This document shows, in pieces, positions 55,865 through 64,000 of a DNA stretch of 64,000 bases. Source of the DNA: Bacteroidia bacterium (lineage in GTDB: Bacteria; Bacteroidota; Ignavibacteria; SZUA-365); NCBI GenBank assembly GCA_027493955.1, contig JAOSJT010000001.1, positions 2,901,131-2,965,130 on the forward strand, given 5' to 3'. Within the stretch, counting starts at the first letter, position 1; each line of letters opens with the position of its first letter. The position numbers and the translations under genes were made by a program. The notes beneath the pieces are model-generated. The model was not told the DNA's origin. It did not search any database and saw only the letters and a program-made list of their open reading frames with translations.

Positions 55865-56104
55865 ATGAACACACTCGCAATTGCCAGGAAAATGCTCCCC
55901 GTGGTCATCGGTACGGGCGCAGGATACGCCTACTGGTATTTCATCGGCTGCCTTAACGGCAGTTGTCCGATTACCGGTACCTGGTACACCAGTACGCTCT
56001 ACGGAGCCCTGGTAGGCGCTACCTGGCTGCTCCCGGGAAAGAAGAAAACGAAGAACACGACAACGGAACACATACCATCAGATCAGCAACCTGAACAGAG
56101 GTAA
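55865..56104 (+). CDS. small membrane protein, DUF6132 type
   Basis: The 79-residue protein has two hydrophobic segments (about 9-27 and 44-57). The conserved Cys pair lies in YFIGCLNGSCPITGTWYTSTLYGALVGATW, the pattern of the DUF6132 family of Bacteroidota. The tail is Lys/Thr-rich and polar. It lies 3 bp before the FmdB-like gene and close to a rhodanese gene, so the three probably form an operon. The cysteines suggest a redox or sulfur link, by inference. Confidence 0.75.
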   Translation: MNTLAIARKMLPVVIGTGAGYAYWYFIGCLNGSCPITGTWYTSTLYGALVGATWLLPGKKKTKNTTTEHIPSDQQPEQR

Positions 56105-56107
56105 TAC

Positions 56108-56356
56108 ATGCCCATTTTCGAATATCGCTGCAATGACTGCGCAAATACGTTTGACATTCTGCACAAGGGCGCGGAGAATCAGGATCTGATTCAATGCCCC
56201 GAATGTCACTCGAAAAATGCCGTAAAAAAATTCTCCACCTTCGCCGCTTCCGTCGGAAGCACCGCCTCCTCGTTCGATGCCGGATGCGCCACCGGATCTT
56301 GTGGCGTTCCGAGCTACGGCGGTGGCTGCGCGAACGGCATGTGTGGACTGGGATAG
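56108..56356 (+). CDS. FmdB-family zinc-ribbon protein
   Basis: The 82-residue protein begins MPIFEYRCNDC and has two CxxC pairs (Cys8/11 and Cys30/33, IQCPECHSK), a single zinc ribbon of the FmdB type. The C-terminus is unusual in carrying four further cysteines in a Gly/Ser-rich tail (GCATGSCG, GCANGMCG), which could bind another metal. It sits between the DUF6132 and rhodanese genes. Confidence 0.85.
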   Translation: MPIFEYRCNDCANTFDILHKGAENQDLIQCPECHSKNAVKKFSTFAASVGSTASSFDAGCATGSCGVPSYGGGCANGMCGLG

Positions 56357-56363
56357 ACCACCG

Positions 56364-56783
56364 ATGAAAGTCCCCTCTTCCCTGAAATCGGTGGCGCTCC
56401 TCCTGACCGTCATCGCCGTAGTAAGTTACGCCTCCGCCTGCGCACAGCAGGGCGGTATCCCATCCTCCACGGTGACACAAATGCGGGATGCCATCGCGAA
56501 AAAGGGCCCGGGCAAAGTGATTGTGTTGGACGTCCGCACCGCTCCCGAACTCACGAGTGAACTCGGCAAACTGGATGGCATTGTGCATATCCCATTGAGT
56601 GAACTGTCTTCGCGCGTCAACGAACTCGCAAAATACAAATCCTCCGAAATCCATGTGATCTGCCGCAGCGGGAATCGCTCGGTCGCCGCCACCCAGATCC
56701 TTCGCCAGAAGGGCTACACCGCCTTCAACGTGCAGGGAGGGATGCTGTCCTGGCGCAGCACCTTCGGATCGGTAAACAAATAA
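56364..56783 (+). CDS. exported rhodanese-domain protein
   Basis: The 139-residue product has an N-terminal hydrophobic signal with a possible lipobox (SYASAC-AQ, Cys about 27). A single rhodanese domain (about 35-135) contains VIVLDVRTAPELTSE, the active-site loop CRSGNRS and GGMLSW. It should carry persulfide sulfur, outside the cytoplasm if the signal is used. It begins 8 bp after the FmdB-like gene. The start ATG is consistent with the signal sequence; in-frame residues upstream overlap the FmdB gene. Confidence 0.88.
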   Translation: MKVPSSLKSVALLLTVIAVVSYASACAQQGGIPSSTVTQMRDAIAKKGPGKVIVLDVRTAPELTSELGKLDGIVHIPLSELSSRVNELAKYKSSEIHVICRSGNRSVAATQILRQKGYTAFNVQGGMLSWRSTFGSVNK

Positions 56784-56847
56784 GCGCACACCCCGTATCG
56801 GGCAGCCGGCTCCCGGAAAGGACGGCAATGACAGAAGAAAAAAGATA

Positions 56848-56879
56848 ACGGGCGGAACGATGCACAACGTTCCGCCCGT
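56848..56879. terminator. bidirectional terminator between rhodanese and DUF6599 genes
   Basis: ACGGGCGGAACG / CGTTCCGCCCGT forms a 12-bp perfect stem with an 8-nt loop between convergent genes. The A-rich side gives a T-run on the minus strand. Confidence 0.85.
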
Positions 56880-56939
56880 CTGCTTGCTGTGAACCCGCTA
56901 TCGGTTGACCGCTGCCTCCGGCGGCCAATCCGGCAATGG

Positions 56940-57791
56940 TCAGAGGATTTTCACCAGACGTTCGATATCATTTCCGCCTTCGAGAAACCACACCGTGGTC
57001 GCGTCGCTGAGCTTCAGCGCACGTTTTTTCCCGGCATTCACGTTCCACTTCTTCCGCACATCCTCTTTGCGAAAACCGGCCGCCGCGATGAACGTATCCA
57101 CATCGCGGGGGGAGCGGAAGCGAAGCATGCCCACATCGGTGGCGGACTTCCCGGCCCCGCTGCGCGTGTGAAAAACGTCGCAGCGTGCGATACCCTCGAG
57201 CAATCCGGACCAGTCCGCAAGTGAGCCCTGTATGGCAAGTGGTCCTTGCATCAAACGGAGCTCGTTCTTCTGCCTGGAGAGTGCGCCGGTCGTGAACACT
57301 TCAGGAGGCATAAAGTCCTTCCCTTCGATGCGCTTCAGCAATGCGACAGCGGCTTTCCGGGCGGCACTTCTGCTCTCTTCACTCTTGTCGTAGATGGTAA
57401 TGTTCACAAGTACGGAACCGCGGGTAAACAGAATCTGATTCGACGTCACGCAACTCCACATCGCTCCGTCCAGTGTGGACGTACAGTTTCTCCGGGAGAT
57501 GGACCACATGCCGAAAGCGGCGGCGGGGGTGGCCATCTCATACACATCGGCCACAAATTCCTGCTTCCCCTTCTGACAGCGCCAGGCCGTTACCATCCTG
57601 AATCCGTACTCCAAATACAATTCCGCCCCGCCGTTTATATAGCCGAAGAGCTGCTTGTCGTTATAGCGGTCCGGTTGTTCGATGCTCCAGCCGGGTATGT
57701 CGGCAGTATTGAGTGAAGGTGCGCCCTTTTGCGCAGCACACGGTTCGATTATTGCAAGAACTGCCCACGTGAAATACAGCACGAATTTCAT
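56940..57791 (-). CDS. exported DUF6599-type protein
   Basis: The 283-residue protein has a signal peptide (MKFVLYFTWAVLAIIEPCAAQ). The block DIPGWSIEQPDRYNDKQLFGYINGGAELYLEYGF, with the GGAELY core, is typical of DUF6599 proteins. Two cysteines (ISRRNCTST, MWSCVTS) could form a disulfide in the periplasm. The function is unknown. It starts 3 bp after the stop of the DUF362 gene and is co-transcribed with it. Confidence 0.78.
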   Translation of the reverse strand: MKFVLYFTWAVLAIIEPCAAQKGAPSLNTADIPGWSIEQPDRYNDKQLFGYINGGAELYLEYGFRMVTAWRCQKGKQEFVADVYEMATPAAAFGMWSISRRNCTSTLDGAMWSCVTSNQILFTRGSVLVNITIYDKSEESRSAARKAAVALLKRIEGKDFMPPEVFTTGALSRQKNELRLMQGPLAIQGSLADWSGLLEGIARCDVFHTRSGAGKSATDVGMLRFRSPRDVDTFIAAAGFRKEDVRKKWNVNAGKKRALKLSDATTVWFLEGGNDIERLVKIL

Positions 57792-57794
57792 GGT

Positions 57795-58967
57795 CTAGCC
57801 TTTCAAAGAAGTTTTCACATGCGTGATGCGGGCGGGATCCGCGACACCGAGCTTGTAACTTTCGGCCATGGTCATGAAACCGATGGCGCGGGGGGATTCC
57901 TGTTTCTGCACCCCTTCGGCGATGCGCTTGGCAAGGACAATGTCATATCCAACGCGGTCTGTGGCCACGGGGTCGCTCCCAACGAGAATGCGTTTGAATT
58001 CAGTGATGAATTGCGGATTCGCCGCCGGTCCGCCGTTGTAACACCCGATCATTCCATCCACAATGTTGAGCACGGTCTTGTCGCGGAGGGGTTCGAAACA
58101 GGGCACCTGCGCGCAGGTCTCGGCCCAGAGCTGCTTGTGCAGGCGGGCTGTGTTGGAAATGGCTCCGTAGGCGAGGTTTTTCATGCAGAGTGTGACGGAG
58201 CTGCCGGCATTTTTCAGAATGGGGATGTTGATCACTTTCGTGAGCTCCTGTGTGAGCAATGAGTGGAAGTACGAGAACTTCCCTTCGTTGATCATGTACG
58301 GAAGTGTTTCCTCATCATAGCTCTCCTCGCAGTCGGCCCAGTAATACACGCTTTCATCGATGCGGTCGAGGCTGTACAGCATTTTCCGCTCATCGTAGAA
58401 TGATCCGGAAGCGTCTTTGCATTCCGCGCCCCAGATACGAATGCCGGGATAGGCCTCACGCGTGAAACCGGTTTCATGCAATTCGAATTCGCGTCTGTCC
58501 CAGATCACGATACGGTCGCGCGGGATGCCGGCCTGTTCCAATTGCGCGATCACCGCGAGGGTAATGGCATGGCTGGTGCTCAACAACTTACCGGCGACGG
58601 GATTCACCTTCAGGCCGATGTAGTCTTCCGGTGTGACGAAGCGCAGCCACGCCTCTTTCAGCGATGCCGCACCCGTGAGTTCCAGCATCGCCCGTTCGAG
58701 CATTTTCATCGCGCGCTCGTTGTCCGGAACGCCATTGGCGACGCAGGTGTCGTCCTGCACGTCCACGACGCGCCCCGGGTACAGTCCCGGCATCGATTGC
58801 GCTGTGCGGGGTACGGCGAGCGCTTCGGCAATATTCGTTTTCGGCGTGAGAGGCGGATCTTCCGCGTGAAGAAAGCCCGATGGGATGTGCGGCAGTACTG
58901 TAGCGACGAAGCCCCCGAGTGCAAGGGTCCGGAGAAAGTCGCGTCTGTCCGTATCATGGTGTTGCAT
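57795..58967 (-). CDS. DUF362-domain protein with Tat signal
   Basis: The 390-residue protein has a twin-arginine signal (RRDFLRTLALGGFVATVLP, residues 8-26), so a folded, possibly cofactor-bearing protein is exported. The body matches DUF362: YIGLKVNP, STSHAITLAVIAQLEQAGIPRDRIVIWDRRE, VINIPILKNAGSSVTLCMKNLAYG, NIVDGMIGCYNGGP and ILVGSDPVATDRVGYDIV. No 4Fe-4S ferredoxin motif is present. Function in the family is unclear. Neighbour: the DUF6599 gene, 3 bp downstream. Confidence 0.85.
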   Translation of the reverse strand: MQHHDTDRRDFLRTLALGGFVATVLPHIPSGFLHAEDPPLTPKTNIAEALAVPRTAQSMPGLYPGRVVDVQDDTCVANGVPDNERAMKMLERAMLELTGAASLKEAWLRFVTPEDYIGLKVNPVAGKLLSTSHAITLAVIAQLEQAGIPRDRIVIWDRREFELHETGFTREAYPGIRIWGAECKDASGSFYDERKMLYSLDRIDESVYYWADCEESYDEETLPYMINEGKFSYFHSLLTQELTKVINIPILKNAGSSVTLCMKNLAYGAISNTARLHKQLWAETCAQVPCFEPLRDKTVLNIVDGMIGCYNGGPAANPQFITEFKRILVGSDPVATDRVGYDIVLAKRIAEGVQKQESPRAIGFMTMAESYKLGVADPARITHVKTSLKG

Positions 58968-59092
58968 ACCGAAATCTCCTTTGTTTTGATATTCTATCTA
59001 CGATGTTTCGCGGACAAAGGCAAACGGCGCGACCGGACGCCGCGCCGACGGCATGCGTTGCGGAGGATGTGGTCAGGACGGGAACACAAGTG

Positions 59093-59125
59093 AAAAAAAA
59101 AGCGGAAAGATCGCTCTTTCCGCTT
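59093..59125 (-). terminator. terminator of small secreted protein gene, copy 1
   Basis: On the minus strand AAGCGGAAAGA / TCTTTCCGCTT with a 4-nt loop is followed by T residues. It is near-identical to the hairpin at 59779-59809. Confidence 0.9.
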
Positions 59126-59145
59126 GAGAATCCGAGGGGGATGGA

Positions 59146-59598
59146 TCAGATCATGCTTTTGACTTCCACCAGAAGATCCGTGCCGTCGCCGCTCTTGGTC
59201 TCCCAGGATCTCACCAGCGCGGCGCAGTGCTTGGCGACGCGTTCCGAGGAGTCGTATTTCGCGCGGCGCTCGACGGCGAAGCGGCCGAGATCGGAGTCGA
59301 GATGGTACAGCGCCAAAGCGGCAAGAATGCGGAATTCGGGTTTCTCGTCGCTTTTCAGCGTTTCGAGCATCGGGAGCACGGCATAGCTGAGATCCATCTG
59401 CGGCTTTTCTTTCTTCATGTCGATCAGCAGCTGCATTGTTCCGGCGCGGACTTCAAGCGACGGATGTTGCAGGTTCGCGATGACGTTGGTTTCGATCAGC
59501 TTCGCCTGCCTCTCACCCGGGGAGGACGGTTGCTGAGCAAAGGCGTTCGTACCAAGGAAGGCGAGACAAATGGCAAGGGCGGTTAGCGTCGTTTTCAT
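59146..59598 (-). CDS. small secreted HEAT-like helical protein, copy 1
   Basis: The 150-residue product has a signal peptide (MKTTLTALAICLAFLGTNAFAQ). Helical pairs resembling two or three HEAT repeats follow (LQHPSLEVRAGTMQLLIDMKKE, YAVLPMLETLKSD, EFRILAALALYHLDSDLG). The ATG has AGGAGAT nine bases upstream. It is a tandem duplicate of the gene 686 bp further on. The copies share ribosome site, coding sequence and terminator, and differ mainly in the signal peptide and near positions 60-68 and 138-145. The function is unknown. Confidence 0.82.
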   Translation of the reverse strand: MKTTLTALAICLAFLGTNAFAQQPSSPGERQAKLIETNVIANLQHPSLEVRAGTMQLLIDMKKEKPQMDLSYAVLPMLETLKSDEKPEFRILAALALYHLDSDLGRFAVERRAKYDSSERVAKHCAALVRSWETKSGDGTDLLVEVKSMI

Positions 59599-59778
59599 GA
59601 CGTCATCTCCTGTATTCAATACGTTGTTGATTGCGTGCGTAAGAGTGTGTACGCGATCGCGAGGGAGATGTTACAAAAGAAAAATTTTCTTTTTCTTTTT
59701 TACGGTCCGCGTCCTATCTCTCCATCGATCATCAAACGGCCCGTGCGAACAGCGCTGTTCGGGAGCGGTAGCTCGCTC

Positions 59779-59809
59779 AAAAAAAAAGCGGAAAGATTGC
59801 TCTTTCCGC
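59779..59809 (-). terminator. terminator of small secreted protein gene, copy 2
   Basis: GCGGAAAGA / TCTTTCCGC with a TTGC loop, followed on the minus strand by nine T residues. Confidence 0.9.
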
Positions 59810-59831
59810 CTCCCATCCGGGGTGTGATGGT

Positions 59832-60284
59832 TCAGTTCATGCTGTGTACTTCGGCCATAAGATTGGTACCGTAGCTGCTCTTGTTGTCCCAGGATTTCAC
59901 CAGCGCGGCGCAGTGCTTGGCGACGCGTTCCGAAGAGTCGTATTTCGCGCGGCGTTCGACGGCAAAGCGGCCGAGATCGGAGTCGAGATGGTACAGCGCC
60001 AAAGCGGCAAGGATACGGAATTCAGGCTTCTCGTCACTTTTCAACGTCTCGAGCATCGGAAGGACGGCATAGCTGAGATCCTGCTGCGGCCATTCCTTTT
60101 TCATATCGATGAGCAGCTGCATGGTGCCGGCGCGGACTTCAAGCGACGGGTGCTGCAGGTTTGCGATGACGTTGGTTTCGATCAGCTTCGCCTGCCGCTC
60201 GCTCGGGGCGACGGGTTGCTGGGCGTGGACGGTAGTACTGAGAAAGGCGAGGCAAAGAATAAGGGCGGTCAGCGTCGTTTTCAT
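59832..60284 (-). CDS. small secreted HEAT-like helical protein, copy 2
   Basis: The 150-residue paralogue of the gene at 59146-59598 has signal peptide MKTTLTALILCLAFLSTTVHAQ and the same helical repeats (IETNVIANLQHPSLEVRAGTMQLLI, FAVERRAKYDSSERVAKHCAALV). It has the same AGGAGAT ribosome site. The two copies align without gaps over their whole length, and each is its own transcription unit ending in a matching hairpin. A longer frame to 60356 is not supported by a ribosome site. Confidence 0.82.
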   Translation of the reverse strand: MKTTLTALILCLAFLSTTVHAQQPVAPSERQAKLIETNVIANLQHPSLEVRAGTMQLLIDMKKEWPQQDLSYAVLPMLETLKSDEKPEFRILAALALYHLDSDLGRFAVERRAKYDSSERVAKHCAALVKSWDNKSSYGTNLMAEVHSMN

Positions 60285-60445
60285 GACGTCATCTCCTGTA
60301 TGCAAAGTGTGTTTGTTTTCGCGTTCGTAGGAGAGTGTACGAGGGCGCTGATTCAAAGTTGCGGCGAGGGGAAACTATTTTCTACGACAGACGATGGCTG
60401 CACGTTCCTGCTGCCGTGAATTCGTCGTCTGGAAGGGCACGGACC

Positions 60446-61414
60446 TCAGCGACCGGGCCTTCGCGTCATGTACTGTAACGGTAAGGCGTTCCCTTCAGTG
60501 GCGAGAAATATACCCCGAGAATCTTTATCGTAACACACCGCTTCCGCCTGTGGCTGGACGGGAGCGCCATGCACCGCCCGCGGGGTGCTTTGCAGCAACT
60601 GCAGCGGTGACCCGATCCCCCGGTATTCGTACAGGGCGGCGTAGGTCCGCAGGAGCACGGCTGAACGGTCGGCGGCCAGATCCGCGGCGGTCACCAGACG
60701 CAGCGGCGAGAAGGGCGACGGGATGCGCAGTACGCCTACGGCTTCGAGTACGATAGTCGTATCACCGGCTTTCCAGGGGGCCCGGTACACACCGCAGCTT
60801 TCCTCACCGCTTTTCGCGATAAGGTACAGTATTTCGCCGACGGGATCCACGAACAGGGCCTCGCTATCGCGCGCACCGTCCGGATAGCGCAGATGCATGC
60901 GCTCGGCGCCGACCGTATACACGGACTCCGGCGCCGCGGGATCCACTGCGGGTTCCGTACAGCGGTACACCGTGACAGTCTGCCTCGTGGCGCCGTTGTC
61001 GCCTACGTCGGCGATGTACAGACGCGGAATCCCGTCGATTTTCGCGGAGGCCATATCCTCCCAATCAATGGCCATGGCGCCGTTCACGTTCACGACCGCA
61101 ATCAACCGTCCTGTCGAATCGATGGCGTACAGGCGCGCTTTGTCTCCACTGTCGTTATGCGCCCAGAGCACATCGCCGCGGAGGCGCGACGCGGCGATAC
61201 CCGAAATTTCCGTCAGCCGCGCATCAGCGATCACACCGGTGGGTCTGGACGCGAGGTACAGTGTATCCCCGGAAATCGGAACCTTCGTCGTGTCCACCGG
61301 CACCGGGTCGGGTGTCGCTGGTGTCGGCTCACTGCAACCCGAATGCAGGGCAAAAAGCGCGGCGAACGCGAGACGGGAAGTCCTCAGAAGAAACGTGTGT
61401 ATTCGGAGCATCAT
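60446..61414 (-). CDS. beta-propeller lipoprotein of unknown function
   Basis: The 322-residue product starts at tandem ATG codons preceded by GGAAGG. A lipoprotein signal ends HSGC (acylated Cys about 26). A Pro/Thr-rich linker (PTPATPDPVPVD) leads to a propeller-like domain with LTEISGIAASRLRGDVLWAHNDSGDKARLYAIDSTG, AIDWEDMASAKIDGIPRLYIADVGDNGA and DSEALFVDP. The ExSGIA...WxxNDSG...DWEDxA...IADxGDN pattern recurs in uncharacterised bacterial propeller proteins. No enzymatic residue set was recognised. Confidence 0.78.
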   Translation of the reverse strand: MMLRIHTFLLRTSRLAFAALFALHSGCSEPTPATPDPVPVDTTKVPISGDTLYLASRPTGVIADARLTEISGIAASRLRGDVLWAHNDSGDKARLYAIDSTGRLIAVVNVNGAMAIDWEDMASAKIDGIPRLYIADVGDNGATRQTVTVYRCTEPAVDPAAPESVYTVGAERMHLRYPDGARDSEALFVDPVGEILYLIAKSGEESCGVYRAPWKAGDTTIVLEAVGVLRIPSPFSPLRLVTAADLAADRSAVLLRTYAALYEYRGIGSPLQLLQSTPRAVHGAPVQPQAEAVCYDKDSRGIFLATEGNALPLQYMTRRPGR

Positions 61415-61782
61415 GCGCCCTTCCAATTCATCATTCAAAGTACAAAATCCTGAGCAGCATCGTAAGCGGGTGCGGAGAGCGAAGAGCAGAGAGCACGTAT
61501 CCGCGAGACGCACGTATGCGCAAGCACCGGAACTCCGCTACCGGTGCGATTCCTCCTCCCCACGTAATACTCCTCTGCGCCTCCTGAGCGTAGTCGAAGG
61601 GGCGCCTCTGCGTTACCCTCCCCTCCTCTGCGTCTCTGCGTTTGCTACTTACGGATACGGCAGGATGTGGGGCGCCTTGGAATTCGGAGCAACTCTGGAT
61701 ATTTTTAAAGATTGACCGTTCGTGGCATTTTCCTCTTCGATGCACCCGGAGGGGCCGTGTTGCCGCGGCAAGTGGAGCCTGG
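61415..61782. other. divergent intergenic region with degenerate repeat sequences
   Basis: The 368-bp region contains GCGGAGAGCGAAGAGCAGAG (61472 onward), nearly the same as a segment after the Omp85-like gene at 13770. It also has CTCTGCGT-rich stretches at 61585-61640 that resemble the inverse of the AACGCAAAGACGC block at 15926. No gene is seen. Confidence 0.5.
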
Positions 61783-62973
61783 ATGAAGCGTACACCGCTG
61801 ACGATAATATTTCTCATTGTGTTCATCGACCTGCTCGGCTTCGGGGTGGTGATTCCCATCATCCCGTCCTATGCCGAGCATGGGTTCAGGGCGGACGATT
61901 TCACCATCGGTTTGCTTGTCGCATCCTTCTCCTTTGCGCAACTGCTGTTTACGCCGGTGTGGGGACGCTTGTCCGATCGCTACGGACGAAAACCGATTCT
62001 GCTGATCGGACTGTGCATCACTGTGGTCAGCTATATCATGTTCGGCATGGCCGAATCTCTGACCGTGCTGTTCGTGTCACGGCTTCTCGGGGGCATAGGC
62101 GGCGCGAACATCTCTGCGGCGCAGGCCTATATCGCGGACGTCACGCGTCCCGAGGAGCGCGCCAAGGGCATGGGCATGATCGGCGCCGCGTTCGGTTTGG
62201 GCTTTGTATTCGGTCCCGTCATCGGCGGGGTTCTTGTCGGCTACGGCTACTCCGTCCCGGGTTATGCGGCCGCCATACTCAGCGCACTCGCGCTCGTCAC
62301 CGCCGCCATTGCTCTGCCCGAATCGCTTCAGCGGAAGGGAGCGGTCGCGGAGGCCGCTTCCGCGGAATTCAGCTTTGCCTTGCTCTTCGATGCGCTGAAG
62401 CGCCCTCTGGTCGGTCCCCTGTTGCTGCTCTTCTTTCTGGTCACCTTCGCGTATGCGAACATTTATGCCACCTTCCCCATGATTTCCACCCGGGAATTCG
62501 GCATGACGGACAGAGAAGTCGGGTATCTCTTCGGCTTCATCGGTCTTGTCGGCGCTTTTACGCAGGGGTGGCTCATTCGTATTCTGGCACCGAAAATCGA
62601 GGAACGCCTGCTGTTCATCGGAGGCGCGGTACTGGCAGCCATCGGCCTCGCGCTGATTCCGTTTTCCGTTTCTACGACGACACTGCTGATCATTCTCGCG
62701 GTGCTCTCCCTGGGAACAGGCGTCATGACGCCCAGTTGCCTCGGGATGATTTCGCGTCACGCCGATCCGTCCCAACAGGGCGGCGTGCTCGGCATCAATC
62801 AGGCGCTCGGAGCGCTGGGTCGCGTACTCGGTCCGATTTGGGGGGCCTTCGTGTTTGACGCCGCCGGAACATCGTGGCCGTTTCTCACCGGCGGTATCGT
62901 CATGAGCCTTGTCGTCATTCTCGCATGGATCAGTCTCAGAGTACCGTCGCGAGACGGTGTTGTACAGCTCTGA
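61783..62973 (+). CDS. MFS transporter, TetA/multidrug-resistance type
   Basis: The 396-residue protein has twelve predicted membrane helices. MFS motif A GRLSDRYGRKP (61-71) lies between helices 2 and 3, and LLGGIGGANISAAQAYIADVTRPEERAKGMGMIGAAFGLGFVFGPVIGG covers the helix 4-5 region typical of DHA1 drug/proton antiporters and TetA. GGAG lies before the ATG. The substrate is unknown; homology alone does not prove drug efflux. A SpoIIE-type phosphatase gene follows 33 bp later. Confidence 0.88.
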   Translation: MKRTPLTIIFLIVFIDLLGFGVVIPIIPSYAEHGFRADDFTIGLLVASFSFAQLLFTPVWGRLSDRYGRKPILLIGLCITVVSYIMFGMAESLTVLFVSRLLGGIGGANISAAQAYIADVTRPEERAKGMGMIGAAFGLGFVFGPVIGGVLVGYGYSVPGYAAAILSALALVTAAIALPESLQRKGAVAEAASAEFSFALLFDALKRPLVGPLLLLFFLVTFAYANIYATFPMISTREFGMTDREVGYLFGFIGLVGAFTQGWLIRILAPKIEERLLFIGGAVLAAIGLALIPFSVSTTTLLIILAVLSLGTGVMTPSCLGMISRHADPSQQGGVLGINQALGALGRVLGPIWGAFVFDAAGTSWPFLTGGIVMSLVVILAWISLRVPSRDGVVQL

Positions 62974-63006
62974 CGTGATCACCATTTATCGCATTCAGGA
63001 TATTCC

Positions 63007-64000
63007 ATGACACAGCGCACTCTGTACAGATTGATCGAGGATATTGGACGTCGGGATTTCGACAACGAAGACGATCTCCTCAAGGCGATTCTCAATGAAA
63101 TCGTGCAGAACGAACGCATCAGCATCACAGGGGGACGCATCTGGAAACTGCTTCCGGAAAAGCGGCGGTACACGTTGATGCACGAAAGCGGCAACATCGA
63201 GTCCGTCGGTATCGGCTTCACTATCAGTCTCAAGGGCTACCCGGTATTCGAGCAGGTGGCGCGTAAGGGTACCGTGCTCGCCGATGAAACCAATGCCGCT
63301 CTGAAGAAAAAAGGCATCGTGCGCTATTCCGCCACAGGTATCGGCGACCGAGTGACTATCGGGGTTCTGTCGTTCTATGAATATCTGATGGCGTTCAATA
63401 CCGTCTCCGTCGACAACGAGCTGCGTTACATGCTCGGTATTGCCGGGCAGGCGGTGACACAGCTTCTTTCCGGCCGGCGCAGCGAGAAGCAGCGCATGGA
63501 ATTGCTCACGGAAATGGAGCATGCGCGCGATCTTCAGCGACGCATTCTTCCGCAGCACGAGTATTCCTTCGGGCGCTACGAACTGTACGGTGTGAGTGTG
63601 CCGGAGAAAACCGTCGGCGGAGATTTTTTCAACTACTATGAAATTCCGGGTGATCACGATCGCCTGGCCATCGCCGTGGGTGACGCCGCGAGCAAGGGTT
63701 TTCCCGCCGCGGTACAGGCGCTGTTCGTTTCCGGCGCGCTGATGATGAGTGTCGAAGCGGAGAGCAAGATCTCCTCCATGCTGCGACGCATCAACACGAT
63801 CAACAGGAAAATTTTTCCACAGGAGCGCTTTCTCACACTCTGCTACTGTGAGCTGTTTGACGGCGACGAGGGTCTGATGCTCTACTCCAACGCAGGGCAC
63901 CCCAAGCCGATGCACTATCACGCCGCCAGCGCTTCCTGCACAGAGCTCAGCGTTACCGGTCCGGTGATCGGCCTGCTGCCGGATGCCCATTTCTCCGTCA
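63007..64000 (+). CDS. PP2C/SpoIIE-type serine phosphatase, truncated by the window end
   Basis: The first 331 residues are visible. A GAF-like N-terminal domain (about 15-150, RISITGGRIWKLLPEKRRYTLMHESG) is followed by a helical linker (EKQRMELLTEMEHARDLQRRILP, about 165-190). The SpoIIE domain has VPEKTVGGDFFNYYE, AIAVGDAASKGFPAAVQALF and LMLYSNAGHPKPMHY; the acidic metal ligands Asp are in place. The layout matches RsbU/IcfG-like phosphatases that control anti-sigma/anti-anti-sigma switches. The C-terminus lies outside the window. Confidence 0.88.
   Translation, partial: MTQRTLYRLIEDIGRRDFDNEDDLLKAILNEIVQNERISITGGRIWKLLPEKRRYTLMHESGNIESVGIGFTISLKGYPVFEQVARKGTVLADETNAALKKKGIVRYSATGIGDRVTIGVLSFYEYLMAFNTVSVDNELRYMLGIAGQAVTQLLSGRRSEKQRMELLTEMEHARDLQRRILPQHEYSFGRYELYGVSVPEKTVGGDFFNYYEIPGDHDRLAIAVGDAASKGFPAAVQALFVSGALMMSVEAESKISSMLRRINTINRKIFPQERFLTLCYCELFDGDEGLMLYSNAGHPKPMHYHAASASCTELSVTGPVIGLLPDAHFSV

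Overview
The window looks like chromosome from a GC-rich Gram-negative member of the Bacteroidota/FCB group, probably close to the Ignavibacteria/Kapabacteria/Chlorobi side. This is inference. The support is four exported proteins with C-terminal type IX secretion (T9SS) sorting domains, two DUF4249 lipoproteins, a DUF6132 protein, a carboxypeptidase-regulatory-domain TonB receptor and a GC content near 57-58 percent. No phage, transposase or CRISPR array was seen. About fifty protein genes, one tRNA and one SRP RNA are supported, with several families of simple tandem repeats between genes.

Layout. 1-6.6 kb: a T9SS VWA protein, the SRP RNA, a 7-bp repeat array, and a minus-strand cluster thpR-recA-DUF4249-DUF4249-recX. 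6.9-11.4 kb: chaperones clpB, a zinc-finger-less DnaJ and hsp20. 11.4-17.6 kb: an AI-2E family permease, an Omp85-like barrel, an FG-GAP T9SS protein, a 113-bp/14-bp repeat block and a double-PDZ protein. 18-21.3 kb: ECF sigma factor, anti-sigma-like membrane protein, DUF4097 protein and retropepsin-like protein. 21.7-25.6 kb: TonB receptor plus phytase-like lipoprotein, then tRNA-His. 26.1-31.4 kb: a minus-strand nitrite ammonification operon (Rrf2 regulator, NapH-like ferredoxin membrane protein, porin, NrfH, NrfA). 31.7-34.8 kb: BNR-repeat and VIT/VWA exported proteins. 35-38.7 kb: MgtC/DUF4010 membrane protein, response regulator and an HTH-HTH-CHAD protein. 38.9-41.7 kb: an M16 peptidase pair. 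41.9-46.5 kb: an AroB-AroA fusion, a TrmA-family methyltransferase and a glycosyltransferase. 46.5-49.4 kb: glyA and a T9SS protein. 50-54.2 kb: an alpha/beta hydrolase with altered catalytic residues and trkA-trkH. 54.6-64 kb: M24 peptidase, DUF6132-FmdB-rhodanese, DUF362-DUF6599, a duplicated small secreted protein, a propeller lipoprotein, an MFS transporter and a truncated SpoIIE-type phosphatase.

Genes that appear to act together: RecA with its modulator RecX; ClpB/DnaJ/Hsp20 in protein quality control; NrfHA fed from the quinol pool and probably controlled by an Fe-S Rrf2 regulator; the TonB receptor and phytase for phytate-type phosphate acquisition; the sigma/anti-sigma/PDZ/DUF4097 genes as a candidate envelope-stress module; TrkA-TrkH for potassium uptake; and the shikimate fusion protein catalysing two non-consecutive pathway steps. 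The strongest oddities are the AroB-AroA fusion, the tandem-HTH/CHAD protein, the recA-recX operon interrupted by two lipoproteins, and the repeat families that abut gene ends.
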